From: an uncultured Holophagaceae bacterium
GTDB taxonomy: Bacteria > Acidobacteriota > Holophagae > Holophagales > Holophagaceae
Assembly (NCBI GenBank): GCA_903884655.1
Contig: CAISFO010000018.1
Span: 62,001-126,000, forward strand
DNA: 64,000 bases
Direction of reading: 5' to 3'
Shown here: positions 55,064 to 63,951 of the stretch, one piece after another
How the letters are laid out: each line of letters opens with the position of its first letter
How positions within the stretch are numbered: position 1 is the first letter of the stretch
Position numbers and translations under genes: made by a program
Notes under the pieces: model-generated
Told to the model about the DNA's origin: nothing
The model's database searches: none
The model's input: only the letters and a program-made list of their open reading frames with translations

Positions 55064-55451
55064 GGGTGGCCTTCTTCTGGAGCTGATCGTAGCGCTTGCG
55101 TGACTGCTCCAGTTCAGACAGGTGCGCCCCGGCCCACTCGCAGAGGGCACCCATGGGACCGATGAGTGTGTGCCCTAGCCTGGTGAGCTCGTACTCGGTC
55201 CGGGGTGGAACTTCCGGGTAGACATGGCGGGTGACCAGGCCATCCCGCTCCAGCTTCCTCAGGGTTTGCGTGAGCATCTTCTGGCTGATGCCGCCCACCT
55301 GCCGGTGGAGCTCCCCGTAGCGCTGCTTGCCCCGGGAGAGCAGGTAGATCAGGAGGGTCGTCCACTTGTCGGCGATGAGGTCCAGGGCCTGGCGGGTGGG
55401 ACACTGGGCGCTCAGGACATTGGGAGCAAGGCTGCAGGCTTTACGAACCAT
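55053..55451 (-). CDS. HxlR-family transcriptional regulator
   Basis: The 132-residue winged helix protein has the HxlR block CPTRQALDLIADKWTTLLIYLLSRGKQRYGEL and recognition-helix region ISQKMLTQTLRKLERDGLVTR. N-terminal cysteines (KACSLAP, SAQCPT) could sense electrophiles, as in YodB/HypR relatives. The ATG at 55451 has AGGAA just upstream; a longer frame through the operator is rejected. It is divergent from a flavodoxin gene and probably represses that cluster and itself. Confidence 0.92.
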   Translation of the reverse strand: MVRKACSLAPNVLSAQCPTRQALDLIADKWTTLLIYLLSRGKQRYGELHRQVGGISQKMLTQTLRKLERDGLVTRHVYPEVPPRTEYELTRLGHTLIGPMGALCEWAGAHLSELEQSRKRYDQLQKKATLSA

Positions 55452-55473
55452 TGGGTTCCTACCTTCCAAAATA

Positions 55474-55502
55474 GTGCCTACTTTCTTTTTGATCGTAGGC
55501 AC
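55474..55502. promoter_or_regulatory. Inverted-repeat operator, probable HxlR-type binding site
   Basis: A perfect 8-bp inverted repeat GTGCCTAC-N13-GTAGGCAC lies between the divergent hxlR-like and flavodoxin genes, 23 nt before one start and 53 nt before the other. The arms, about two helical turns apart and with a TAC/GTA core, fit a dimeric HxlR-type regulator. Confidence 0.7.
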
Positions 55503-55555
55503 CTAAAGTCTGGGTCACGGGCCGTCGGATTGCAAGCGCCCGACAAGGAGGCAAG

Positions 55556-56107
55556 ATGTCCAAGATCGCCATCGTGTACCACAGCGGCTTCGGCCATACC
55601 AAGGTTGTGGCGGAAGCTGTCAAGACCGGCGCGGAGTCCATCCCCGGCACCCAGGTCCGCCTCGTCCCGGTCGAGGACGTGGACGCCCACTGGGCGGACC
55701 TGGAAGGCTCCGACGCCATCGTGTTCGGGAGCCCCACCTACATGGGCAATGTGAGTGGCCCCTTCAAGACCTTCATGGACGCCAGCTCCAAACCCTGGTT
55801 CGAGCAGAAGTGGAAGGACAAGCTGGCTGCGGGCTTCACCATCAGCGGGAGTCCCAGCGGGGACAAGCTGAACACCCTGCAGTCCCTCATGATCTTCGCC
55901 ATGCAGCACGGCATGGTGTGGGTCGGCAACGCCGAGATGCCCAACCAGGAGGAAGGCATCAATCGCCTTGGCAGCTTCACTGGGCTCATGGCCCAGGCCG
56001 GCCAGGTGGCCCCGGAGGTCGAGCCCAATGCGGCGGACCGCAGGAGCGCCGAGCGCCTTGGCCAGCGCATCGCCACGGCCACGATCCGCTGGACCAAGGC
56101 TTCCTGA
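55556..56107 (+). CDS. Flavodoxin-fold NAD(P)H:quinone oxidoreductase (WrbA-like)
   Basis: The 183-residue flavodoxin fold has FMN phosphate loop VYHSGFGHTKVVAEAV and GSPTYMGNVSGPFKTFMD, as in WrbA/flavin reductases. It reduces quinones by two electrons. AAGGAGG precedes the ATG. It is the first gene after the HxlR-type operator. Confidence 0.88.
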   Translation: MSKIAIVYHSGFGHTKVVAEAVKTGAESIPGTQVRLVPVEDVDAHWADLEGSDAIVFGSPTYMGNVSGPFKTFMDASSKPWFEQKWKDKLAAGFTISGSPSGDKLNTLQSLMIFAMQHGMVWVGNAEMPNQEEGINRLGSFTGLMAQAGQVAPEVEPNAADRRSAERLGQRIATATIRWTKAS

Positions 56108-56187
56108 TGACCCGGTCCTTTGTGATTGTCATGACCGAGATCCCGTTCAGATCCGCTAAGGTGAAAGCCTGAACCAGGAGACCGGAT

Positions 56188-56508
56188 ATGTCCGACCTTA
56201 TCCAGCATTTGACCGACAAGTCCTTCTCGAAAGGCATCGCGCAGGGCATCACCGTGGTGGACTTCTGGGCCCCCTGGTGCGCCCCCTGTCGCGAGATCGC
56301 CCCGGTGACCGAAGCCCTGGCGACCGAGTTCAAGGGCAAGGTCGCCTTCAAGAAGTTGAACGTGGATGACTTCACTCCCTTGTCTGAACAGTACGAAGTC
56401 CTGAGCATGCCCACCCTGGTGATCTTCAAGGAGGGCCTGCCCGTGGACCGCATCGTGGGCTCCCTGCCCATCGACCAGCTCCGATCCCTGATCCAGCAGC
56501 ACCTTTGA
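56188..56508 (+). CDS. trxA: Thioredoxin
   Basis: The 106-residue protein has redox site WCAPC (C31, C34), a variant of WCGPC, and cis-Pro block MPTLVIF. It is probably a disulfide reductant in the HxlR-linked redox cluster. AGGAGA precedes the ATG. The 80-nt gap upstream could hold its own promoter. Confidence 0.95.
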   Translation: MSDLIQHLTDKSFSKGIAQGITVVDFWAPWCAPCREIAPVTEALATEFKGKVAFKKLNVDDFTPLSEQYEVLSMPTLVIFKEGLPVDRIVGSLPIDQLRSLIQQHL

Positions 56509-56535
56509 TCCCAACCCGACTCCTCTGAGGAAACC

Positions 56536-57186
56536 ATGAGCACCATCACGGGCGAAAGCCTGCTCCGGCAGCTGAACTGGCGCTATGCCACCAAGAAGTT
56601 CGATCCCACCAGGAAGATCTCTGCGGCGGACTGGGCCGTGCTCGAGCAGGCTCTGGTCCTCACGGCGTCCAGCTACGGCCTCCAGCCCTGGAAGTTCATC
56701 GTGGTCACGGACCCGGCGCTCAAGGCCAGGCTGCGCCCGGCCTCCTGGAACCAGGCCCAGGTGGAGGACTGCAGCCACCATGTGGTGTTCACCGTGAAAG
56801 AGGACATCAGCGAGGCCGACGTCGACCGCTTCATCGCCCGCATCGCCGAAGTGCGGGGGGTCACTCCCGAAAGCCTGGCCGCCTACAAGGGCTACATGGT
56901 GGGTGACCTGGTGAATGGACCCCGCCACGCCATCATCAAGGAATGGGCCGCCCGCCAGGCCTACATCGCCTTGGGAAACCTGCTCACGTCGGCCGCCGTG
57001 CTGGGCATTGACGCCTGCCCCTTCGAAGGCATCGAGCCGGCCAAATACGACGAGATCCTGGGCCTGAAGGGCACCGGCTATGCCACTGTGGCCGCCTGCC
57101 CCGTGGGTTATCGTTCGGACGATGACAAGTACGCCAGCGTACCCAAGGTGCGCTTCGACGCCAAGGATGTTGTCGATCACCGCTGA
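56536..57186 (+). CDS. NAD(P)H-dependent nitroreductase (NfsB-like)
   Basis: The 216-residue FMN-dependent dimeric reductase has RYATKKFDP, SSYGLQPWKFIVV, GNLLTSAAVLGIDACPFEG and ATVAACPVGYR. These enzymes reduce nitroaromatics and quinones and fit the cluster's redox theme. GAGGAAACC lies upstream of the ATG. Confidence 0.93.
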   Translation: MSTITGESLLRQLNWRYATKKFDPTRKISAADWAVLEQALVLTASSYGLQPWKFIVVTDPALKARLRPASWNQAQVEDCSHHVVFTVKEDISEADVDRFIARIAEVRGVTPESLAAYKGYMVGDLVNGPRHAIIKEWAARQAYIALGNLLTSAAVLGIDACPFEGIEPAKYDEILGLKGTGYATVAACPVGYRSDDDKYASVPKVRFDAKDVVDHR

Positions 57187-57201
57187 TGTGAGGAGTTCCC
57201 C

Positions 57202-58191
57202 ATGCAGACCCGCACCCTCGGAACCCAGGGACTCCAGGTCTCCGCCCTCGGCCTCGGCTGCATGGGCATGTCGGACTTCTACGGGCACCGGGATGATGCC
57301 GAATCCACGGCCACCCTCCACCATGCCGTGGCCCGGGGCATCACCTTTTTCGATACTGCGGACATGTACGGCCCCCACACGAACGAGATCTTGGTGGGGA
57401 AGGCCCTGGCAAGCGTCCGTAACAAGGTCGTCATCGCGACGAAGTTCGGCATCGTCCGGGATCCGGGCAACCCGGGGGTTCGCGGGGTTTGCGGCCGCCC
57501 GGACTATGTGCACAGCGCCTGCGAAGGCAGCCTCCAGCGCTTGGGGATCGAGGCCATCGACCTCTATTACCAGCACCGCGTGGATCCGGCAGTGCCCATC
57601 GAAGAAACCGTGGGGGCCATGGCCGACCTGGTGAAGGCTGGCAAGGTGCGCTTCCTGGGGTTGTCCGAAGTGAGTGCCGCCACCTTGCGCCGGGCCTGCG
57701 CCATCCATCCCATCAGTGCCGTGCAATCCGAATATTCCCTGTGGACCCGCGATCCCGAGGACGGCCTGCTCCAGACCTGCCGGGAATTGGGGGTGGGCTT
57801 TGTGCCCTACAGCCCCCTGGGCCGGGGCTTCCTCACAGGCCAGATCAAGCGGTTTGAAGACTTCGAACTCGGGGACTACCGGCGAAACTCGCCGCGGTTC
57901 CAGGGCGAGAACTTTCAGAAGAACCTGGACCTCGTCGCGCGTCTTCAGGACATGGCAGCGGCCCGCAGCTGCACGCCCGCCCAGCTGGCCCTGGCCTGGG
58001 TGCTGGGTCAGGGGGGTGACCTGGCACCCATTCCTGGCACGAAGCGAAGGGAACGCCTGGACGAGAACCTGGGCGCCCTTGAGCAGCTGCTCTGCCCCGG
58101 CGAACTGCAGGAGCTGAGTGGTCTCTTTCCGCCGGGAATCGCCTCGGGCACTCGCTACCCGGAGGCCATGATGCACATGGTGAACCGCTAG
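57202..58191 (+). CDS. Aldo/keto reductase
   Basis: The 329-residue (alpha/beta)8 barrel has catalytic D51, Y56 and K81 ([15 protein letters not shown]) with H125 in YYQHRVDP. It belongs to the YajO/AKR13-like branch that reduces aldehydes and ketones with NADPH. GAGGAGTTC lies before the ATG. It is 15 nt after the nitroreductase. Confidence 0.94.
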   Translation: MQTRTLGTQGLQVSALGLGCMGMSDFYGHRDDAESTATLHHAVARGITFFDTADMYGPHTNEILVGKALASVRNKVVIATKFGIVRDPGNPGVRGVCGRPDYVHSACEGSLQRLGIEAIDLYYQHRVDPAVPIEETVGAMADLVKAGKVRFLGLSEVSAATLRRACAIHPISAVQSEYSLWTRDPEDGLLQTCRELGVGFVPYSPLGRGFLTGQIKRFEDFELGDYRRNSPRFQGENFQKNLDLVARLQDMAAARSCTPAQLALAWVLGQGGDLAPIPGTKRRERLDENLGALEQLLCPGELQELSGLFPPGIASGTRYPEAMMHMVNR

Positions 58192-58214
58192 GGCATCCAA
58201 CCTGCGGAGGGTTC

Positions 58215-59075
58215 ATGGCCAGCCGCACGGAAGCCTATCCCGACAACACCCCCGGCTCCTTCTTCGTGGACCGCAGCTGCATCGACTGTGGCACCTGCTA
58301 TCAGTTCGCACCGGACACCTTCGCCGATGGCGGCGATCACGCGAGGGTGCATGCCCAGCCCGATGGTGCGGCCGCACGCCTGCGGGCTTCCATGGCCCTG
58401 GTGGCCTGTCCTGTTGGGTCCATCGGCGCGGAGGACAAGGCCGCCATTGCCGAGGCCTCCCGCGCCTTCCCCCATCCCCTGTCTGGAAACGTCTTCTTCT
58501 GCGGCTACACCAGTGACAAGAGCTTCGGCGCCTGGAGCTACCTGATCCGCCGCCCCGAAGGCAATGTCCTCGTGGATTCCCCGCGCGCCGCGGAGCCGCT
58601 CATGAAGAACCTGGAAGCCCTCGGCGGGGTGGCCTTGCTGGTGCTCAGCCACCGGGATGATGTGGCGGACCATGCGGCCTTCCACGCCCGGTTCGGCTGT
58701 GAACGCATCATGCACCGGGCCGACGGGATGACGGGCCTCGAGCGCCTGGTGGAAGGCGATGCACCCATCCCGCTGGCCGAGGACCTGCTGCTGATCCCTA
58801 CGCCCGGCCATACCGCAGGCAGCGCCTGCCTGCTCTACCGGGACTTCCTCTTCACCGGCGACCACCTCTGGTGGAACCCGGACATGGGCCGACTATCCGC
58901 GTCCAAGGCCTACAACTGGCATTCCTGGGAGCAGCAGCTTGACAGTCTGGAAAACCTGCTGGCCTTTCCGTTCACCTGGGTGCTGCCCGGCCATGGCAGC
59001 ATCCACCGGGCTCCGGGCCCTGAAGCGATGCGGTCCGAGCTGGAGGCGGCGATCCGGGTCCTCAAAGGCGCCTGA
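58215..59075 (+). CDS. Ferredoxin-metallo-beta-lactamase fusion protein
   Basis: The 286-residue protein has an N-terminal [4Fe-4S] cluster (C22, C25, C28 in SCIDCGTC and C65 in ACPVGS). An MBL-fold hydrolase follows (LSHRDDVADHAAFH, TPGHTAGS, FTGDHLWW, LPGHGSIH). The first His motif is HRDDVADH, so the metal ligands look present. Such fusions occur in plants and cyanobacteria; the substrate is unknown. It is the last gene of the cluster before hutU. Confidence 0.88.
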   Translation: MASRTEAYPDNTPGSFFVDRSCIDCGTCYQFAPDTFADGGDHARVHAQPDGAAARLRASMALVACPVGSIGAEDKAAIAEASRAFPHPLSGNVFFCGYTSDKSFGAWSYLIRRPEGNVLVDSPRAAEPLMKNLEALGGVALLVLSHRDDVADHAAFHARFGCERIMHRADGMTGLERLVEGDAPIPLAEDLLLIPTPGHTAGSACLLYRDFLFTGDHLWWNPDMGRLSASKAYNWHSWEQQLDSLENLLAFPFTWVLPGHGSIHRAPGPEAMRSELEAAIRVLKGA

Positions 59076-59123
59076 TCCGGGCGTCGGGGACGTGGGAAAC
59101 TGGGAAGTTCCCCTGGAGTTCCC

Positions 59124-60788
59124 ATGAGCACCACTTCGGATGCCCCCGTCATCACCGCCCCCCGGGGCACCCACCTGCACTGCAAGGGCTGGGTCCAGGA
59201 GGCGGCCCTGCGCATGCTCATGAACAACCTGGATCCCGAGGTGGCCGAGCGCCCCGAAGACCTGGTGGTCTACGGCGGCCTGGGCAAGGCGGCCCGGAAC
59301 TGGGACTGCTTCCACGCCATCGTGAAGGAGCTGAAGCACCTCAGTGACGACGAGACCCTGCTGGTGCAGAGTGGCAAGCCCGTGGGGGTGGTGAAGACTC
59401 ACCCGGACGCGCCCCGGGTGCTCATCGCCAACTCCAACCTGGTGCCCAAGTGGGCCACCTGGGAAGTCTTCCGCGAGCTGGACCAGAAGGGCCTGATGAT
59501 GTACGGCCAGATGACCGCTGGCAGCTGGATCTACATCGGCAGCCAGGGCATCGTCCAGGGCACCTACGAAACTTTTGCAGAGGCGGCCCGCCAGCATTTC
59601 AATGGCACCTTGGCCGGCACCTGGACCCTGACCGCAGGCCTGGGCGGCATGGGCGGCGCCCAGCCCCTGGCCGTCACCATGAACGGCGGTGTGGCCCTCT
59701 GCATCGAGGTGGATCGGACCCGCATCCAGAAGCGCCTCGACACCCGCTACCTGGATGAGTGGACTGACAACCTGGATACGGCTCTGGCCCTGGTGGACCA
59801 GTACGTCGATGCCCACGAGGCCCGCAGCATTGGCCTGCTGGGCAATGCTGCGGAGCTGCTGCCAGAGATTCTCAGGCGCGGCAGGATCCCCCAGCTCGTC
59901 ACCGACCAGACCTCGGCCCACGACGAGTACAACGGCTATATCCCCGCGGGCCTCACACTGAAGCAGGCGGAAATTCTGCGCAAGGACGATCCCGAGGCCT
60001 ACGTGGAGCGGGCCCTGGCCTCCATGCGGACCCATGTGGAAGCCATGATCGGGTTCCAGGACCAGGGCGCCGTGACCTTCGACTACGGCAACAACATCCG
60101 CGCCCAGGCCCAGCGGGCAGGCTGCGAGAACGCCTTCGCCTTCCCGGGCTTCGTGCCAGCCTTCATCCGACCTCTCTTCTGCAAGGGCATCGGCCCCTTC
60201 CGCTGGGCGGCGCTGTCGGGGGATCCCCAGGACATCGCGGTCACCGACGCCGCCATGATGGAGCTGTTCCCGGAAAACGAGGGGATGATCCGCTGGCTGA
60301 AGGCCGCCCAGGAGAAGATCGCCTTCCAGGGTCTGCCAGCCCGCATCTGCTGGATTGGCGCCGGCGAGCGCCACCTGGCGGGCCTGAAGTTCAACGAGCT
60401 GGTGCGCACGGGCCAGGTGAAGGCTCCCATCGTCATCGGTCGCGACCACCTGGACAGTGGCAGCGTGGCCAGCCCCAACCGGGAGACCGAGGCCATGAAG
60501 GACGGCTCGGACGCGGTCAGCGACTGGCCCCTGCTCAACGCCCTGACGGCGGCCTCCGGTGGTGCCTCCTGGGTGAGCTTCCACCATGGCGGCGGTGTCG
60601 GCATGGGCTACAGCCAGCACAGCGGGGTGGTCATCGTGGCCGACGGCACCGAGCGCGCCGAGCGCTGCATCACCCGGGTCCTGTGGAACGACCCCGCGAT
60701 GGGTGTCTTCCGTCATGCGGATGCCGGTTATGAAACCGCCCGGGAGCACGCCGAATTGATCGGGCTGCACATTCCCATGAAAGGTTGA
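59124..60788 (+). CDS. hutU: Urocanate hydratase
   Basis: The 554-residue NAD-dependent enzyme hydrates urocanate to imidazolone propionate in histidine catabolism. Diagnostic blocks include [71 protein letters not shown] and [18 protein letters not shown]. It is full length. hutH, hutI and hutG are not in the window, so it is a displaced hut gene. Confidence 0.97.
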   Translation: MSTTSDAPVITAPRGTHLHCKGWVQEAALRMLMNNLDPEVAERPEDLVVYGGLGKAARNWDCFHAIVKELKHLSDDETLLVQSGKPVGVVKTHPDAPRVLIANSNLVPKWATWEVFRELDQKGLMMYGQMTAGSWIYIGSQGIVQGTYETFAEAARQHFNGTLAGTWTLTAGLGGMGGAQPLAVTMNGGVALCIEVDRTRIQKRLDTRYLDEWTDNLDTALALVDQYVDAHEARSIGLLGNAAELLPEILRRGRIPQLVTDQTSAHDEYNGYIPAGLTLKQAEILRKDDPEAYVERALASMRTHVEAMIGFQDQGAVTFDYGNNIRAQAQRAGCENAFAFPGFVPAFIRPLFCKGIGPFRWAALSGDPQDIAVTDAAMMELFPENEGMIRWLKAAQEKIAFQGLPARICWIGAGERHLAGLKFNELVRTGQVKAPIVIGRDHLDSGSVASPNRETEAMKDGSDAVSDWPLLNALTAASGGASWVSFHHGGGVGMGYSQHSGVVIVADGTERAERCITRVLWNDPAMGVFRHADAGYETAREHAELIGLHIPMKG

Positions 60789-60840
60789 GCGGGGGTTCCA
60801 GCGCCAAGATGCGATGACGCCAAGGTCCTCGTCCCCCCCT

Positions 60841-60859
60841 GTATCGCCAAAGGCGATAC
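60841..60859 (+). terminator. Perfect hairpin after hutU, unclear termination role
   Basis: An 8-bp perfect stem with a 3-nt loop (GTATCGCC-AAA-GGCGATAC) lies 53 nt past the hutU stop and is followed by an A-rich tract, not a T-run. It may be a factor-dependent terminator or a 5' element of the YchJ-like gene. The rest of 60789-60953 shows no gene. Confidence 0.4.
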
Positions 60860-60953
60860 GGAGAATTAAAATAAAAAATCAAGCTTGGTTCCCTTGGCGA
60901 CTTGACGGTCATCATTTCAGTCCAGGCAATGTTCGAGCCTTCAGAGGAAACCC

Positions 60954-61352
60954 ATGTCCCGCCCCTGTCCCTGCACATCCAAGAAACCCTATGACCGCTG
61001 CTGCGGCCCCTTCCATTCAGGAACGGCTTCGCCGGAAACCGCCGAACAGCTGATGCGCTCGCGGTTTTCCGCCTATGCCCTGGCAAAGGTGGACTACTTG
61101 ATTTCCACGCGTCCCAAGGCCAAGCAGGTGGACGAGGACCGTGAAGAACTGGCCCTGTACTGCAAGTCTGTCAGCTGCGTGGGGCTCAAGATCGTCGGCA
61201 AGGAAATGGGCGGCAAGGGTGACGACACGGGGGTCGTCACTTTCCATGCCAGCCTCCAGACCAACGGACGACGCAGCCTCCACATCGAGACCAGCTCCTT
61301 TGCCCGGGAGCAGGGCAAATGGGTATATGTGGACGGCGTGGTGAAGGCCTAG
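60954..61352 (+). CDS. YchJ-like (UPF0225) protein with SEC-C motif
   Basis: The 132-residue protein has an N-terminal zinc-binding SEC-C-like motif (CPCTSKKPYDRCCG, with C5, C7, C16, C17) and an NTF2-like body, as in UPF0225/YchJ. SEC-C motifs bind zinc and often contact SecB or ribosomes, but the role of this family is unknown. GAGGAAACCC precedes the ATG. It stands alone. Confidence 0.88.
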   Translation: MSRPCPCTSKKPYDRCCGPFHSGTASPETAEQLMRSRFSAYALAKVDYLISTRPKAKQVDEDREELALYCKSVSCVGLKIVGKEMGGKGDDTGVVTFHASLQTNGRRSLHIETSSFAREQGKWVYVDGVVKA

Positions 61353-61561
61353 CTATTACATGAATGATTGGCATTAGCCTTTTCGTCCTCAAGATGCCCA
61401 TCGTCCGCCTGATCCGAGGACCGGGTATTCATCATTCCACCCGCCAGGTCAACTGATCTGGAATTCCAGGCGTTGGCCCCACAAAGTGCCAAAAATCTCG
61501 ACACACATGCCGAAAATTTAGGGCCTTGCGTCATTTCCCGAAAAGCATCCCGAGGACAAAC
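61353..61561. other. Intergenic region before the receiver-kinase gene
   Basis: The 209-bp gap has mixed composition. It contains the CGAGGA ribosome site of the next gene. A TTG frame from 61526 extends the kinase but lacks a ribosome site. No repeat or RNA gene was seen. Confidence 0.4.
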
Positions 61562-62686
61562 ATGGAAGGTGATCCCGTTTTCATCCGTCGAGCAGACCAC
61601 GGGGCGCGAATCCTCGTGGTCGACGACGATGCGCTGGCGCGCAGGAGCCTTCGCGCCATGCTGGAACGCGGTCACTACACCGTGGAAGTTGCCGAGAATG
61701 GCCAGGAGGCGCTTGCCATGCTTCCCTCCTGCCGACCCGACCTGATCCTGCTGGACATCCAGATGCCCGGCCTGGATGGACTGGAAGTCTGCCGTCGGAT
61801 TCGGGAGATGCCATGGGGCGACCTCCTGCCCATCATCTTCCTGACCAGTGATGAACGTCCGGACATCCATGCCCAGGCGTTCCGGGCCAAGGGGGATGAC
61901 TTCCTGCGGAAACCCGTCCTATCCGCAGAACTGATCGTCAGGATCCGGAGCCTCATGCGGCTCAAGCGCCTCCAGGCGGAGGTCCAGGAAGAGCGGGACA
62001 ACCTGCTCGAACTCCAGAAACAGCGGGAACAGCTCTTCGAATTCATCGTGCATGACCTGAAGAATCCGCTCTCGGGGATCCAGATGGGCCTGGAACTGCT
62101 TGGGGAGCGGGACGACAACACCCCCACTTCCCAGCTTCACATCCACCGGTTGCGCGATACGGCCTATTACATGGGACGGATGATCCAGAACATCCTCGAC
62201 ATCGGCCGCGCCGAGCAAGTTGGACTCGAGCTTCACAAGACCAGGATTGCCCTGTCCAGCTGGATTCCCACGGTGATGCAGGAGGTTGAATCCCATGCCA
62301 GGTCCCGAAAACACCAGCTGGAATGCGTCTGTCCGGTGGACCTGGAGGTGAACGCCGACCAGGATTTCCTCCAGAGGCTTCTGTTGAACCTCATCGACAA
62401 CGCCCTCAAGTATTCACCCTCAGGCAGTCACACCAGGATCGAGGCAAGCCGCACGGATGCCGGGGTGCGCCTGGAGGTTCGCGACCAGGGGCCGGGCATT
62501 CCCGAACACATGCGCGAACGGATCTTCGGCAAATTCGTGCGCATCCACGAAGGCCAGCCCGACTCCCGCACGGGATCCGGCATCGGCCTGGCCTTCTGCC
62601 AGCTTGTGGCCGAGGCCCACCAGGGCCGGATCTGGGTGGAGGAGATCCACCCCAGGGGAAGTGCCTTCGTACTCGAGATCCCCTGA
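61562..62686 (+). CDS. Receiver-histidine kinase hybrid (response-regulator-first)
   Basis: The 374-residue protein has an N-terminal receiver (about 15-135) with VDDDALARRS, phospho-acceptor D65 (LLDIQMPG) and K117. A coiled coil (about 135-160) follows. The HisKA has H164 in FIVHDLKNPLSG. The HATPase has NLIDNALKYS, DQGPGIP, FGKFVR and GSGIGLAF. No membrane segment is seen, so it probably takes signal from another kinase. The ATG at 61562 has CGAGGA 6 nt upstream and is preferred to the TTG at 61526. Confidence 0.92.
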   Translation: MEGDPVFIRRADHGARILVVDDDALARRSLRAMLERGHYTVEVAENGQEALAMLPSCRPDLILLDIQMPGLDGLEVCRRIREMPWGDLLPIIFLTSDERPDIHAQAFRAKGDDFLRKPVLSAELIVRIRSLMRLKRLQAEVQEERDNLLELQKQREQLFEFIVHDLKNPLSGIQMGLELLGERDDNTPTSQLHIHRLRDTAYYMGRMIQNILDIGRAEQVGLELHKTRIALSSWIPTVMQEVESHARSRKHQLECVCPVDLEVNADQDFLQRLLLNLIDNALKYSPSGSHTRIEASRTDAGVRLEVRDQGPGIPEHMRERIFGKFVRIHEGQPDSRTGSGIGLAFCQLVAEAHQGRIWVEEIHPRGSAFVLEIP

Positions 62687-62700
62687 ACCTGGATCAGTGT

Positions 62701-63951
62701 TCAGCGGGGCTTCGGCTCGATACGGGCCCGTTCCTGTTCGATTGCCGCCAGCGCGTCGGGAAATGGCGCCAGGGCCCGCTCGAACACCCCGAGCGAGTAG
62801 GCGATGGTCAAGCCGTAGTTGGTGATGGGCACGCCCGCCTCCCGGCAGCGATGGATGCGGCTCGTCATCTCCTTGCGAATGCCCGTACAGTTGCCGCAGT
62901 GGACCACCAGACTGAAGGGACCTAGATCCTGCGGGAAATCCCTCCCCTGGACATGGGTGAACTGGAGCTTGGCCCCAACGAACTGAGTAAGCCATCGCGG
63001 TATCTTCACCCGCCCGATGTCCTCACCGACGGGATGATGGCCGCAGGTCTCCGCGACGAGGATGGTGTCGCCGCCTTTGAGACGCTCGATGCCCAGGGTG
63101 CCTCTCACTTGTTCGGCCAGATTCCCCTGAAAACGGGCCATGAGGATCGAGAAGGAAGTCATGGGAATGCCCTTCGGTACATCCCCAGCCACCTTCAGAA
63201 AGGCCTGGGAATCTGTCACCACCAGGGCGGGCGGGCGGTTGAGGCGATCCAGGGCATGCTTCAACTCGCGTTCCTGGACCACCAGGGCCATGGACTCGCC
63301 ATCCAGAAGATCGCGGATGGTCATCACCTGGGGCAGGATGAGCCGGCCTTTGGGGGCCTCCTTGTCAATGGGCACCACCAGGATGGCCACCTCCCCTGGC
63401 GGGACGAGATCCGCCACCAGGCGCTGGCTGTCGAAAAAGTTCGCAGGGGCCAGTTTGAGCAGGCCGGCCATCAGATCGGCAAGGCCCTGTCCGGTCACGG
63501 AAGAAACAGCCACTGGCAGCGCGCCCATGCCTTCGACCTGCCGGCATTCTTCCGGGAGCGGTGCCTGCAGGTCCGACTTGTTGAAGACCACAAGGACTGG
63601 CACCTTGCGGCGGTCCAGTTCGGCCAGCAGGGCCTGTTCGAAGTCCCCCCAGGCACCCGCCCCGGTGACGATCATGCCCAGGTCCACGCGGTCCAGCACA
63701 GCGCGGGTACGGGCGATGCGCAGTTCCCCGAGGGCGCCTTCATCGTCCACTCCGGCGGTATCCACGAACTGGACGGGACCAAGAGGCAGCAATTCCATGG
63801 GCTTGTCCACAGGATCCGTGGTGGTTCCCGCCTGGGCCGACACGATGGAAACCTGCTGCCGGGTGATGGCGTTGAGGAGCGACGATTTGCCCACGTTCCG
63901 GCGCCCGAAGAGGCCAATGTGGAGGCGGAGGGATTTGGGTGTGGCTTGCAT
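62701..63951 (-). CDS. hydF: [FeFe]-hydrogenase maturation GTPase HydF
   Basis: The 416-residue GTPase scaffold assembles the hydrogenase H-cluster with HydE and HydG. The P-loop GRRNVGKSS lies at 16-24 and NKSD is the G4 site. The [4Fe-4S] site is C303-x-H305, followed by H351-C352-x2-C355 (HCGNC) after 45 residues. All key residues are present. It implies an [FeFe]-hydrogenase and an anaerobic lifestyle. Its ATG overlaps the stop of an upstream gene as TGATG. Confidence 0.96.
   Translation of the reverse strand: MQATPKSLRLHIGLFGRRNVGKSSLLNAITRQQVSIVSAQAGTTTDPVDKPMELLPLGPVQFVDTAGVDDEGALGELRIARTRAVLDRVDLGMIVTGAGAWGDFEQALLAELDRRKVPVLVVFNKSDLQAPLPEECRQVEGMGALPVAVSSVTGQGLADLMAGLLKLAPANFFDSQRLVADLVPPGEVAILVVPIDKEAPKGRLILPQVMTIRDLLDGESMALVVQERELKHALDRLNRPPALVVTDSQAFLKVAGDVPKGIPMTSFSILMARFQGNLAEQVRGTLGIERLKGGDTILVAETCGHHPVGEDIGRVKIPRWLTQFVGAKLQFTHVQGRDFPQDLGPFSLVVHCGNCTGIRKEMTSRIHRCREAGVPITNYGLTIAYSLGVFERALAPFPDALAAIEQERARIEPKPR

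Noticed and set aside
55738..58200. An 820-codon minus-strand frame across the redox cluster
   Set aside because: It is antisense to four recognisable genes. Long stop-free antisense frames are common at this GC level.
58893..60770. A 625-codon minus-strand frame across hutU
   Set aside because: The plus strand encodes a complete urocanate hydratase. The minus frame has no family match in its motifs.
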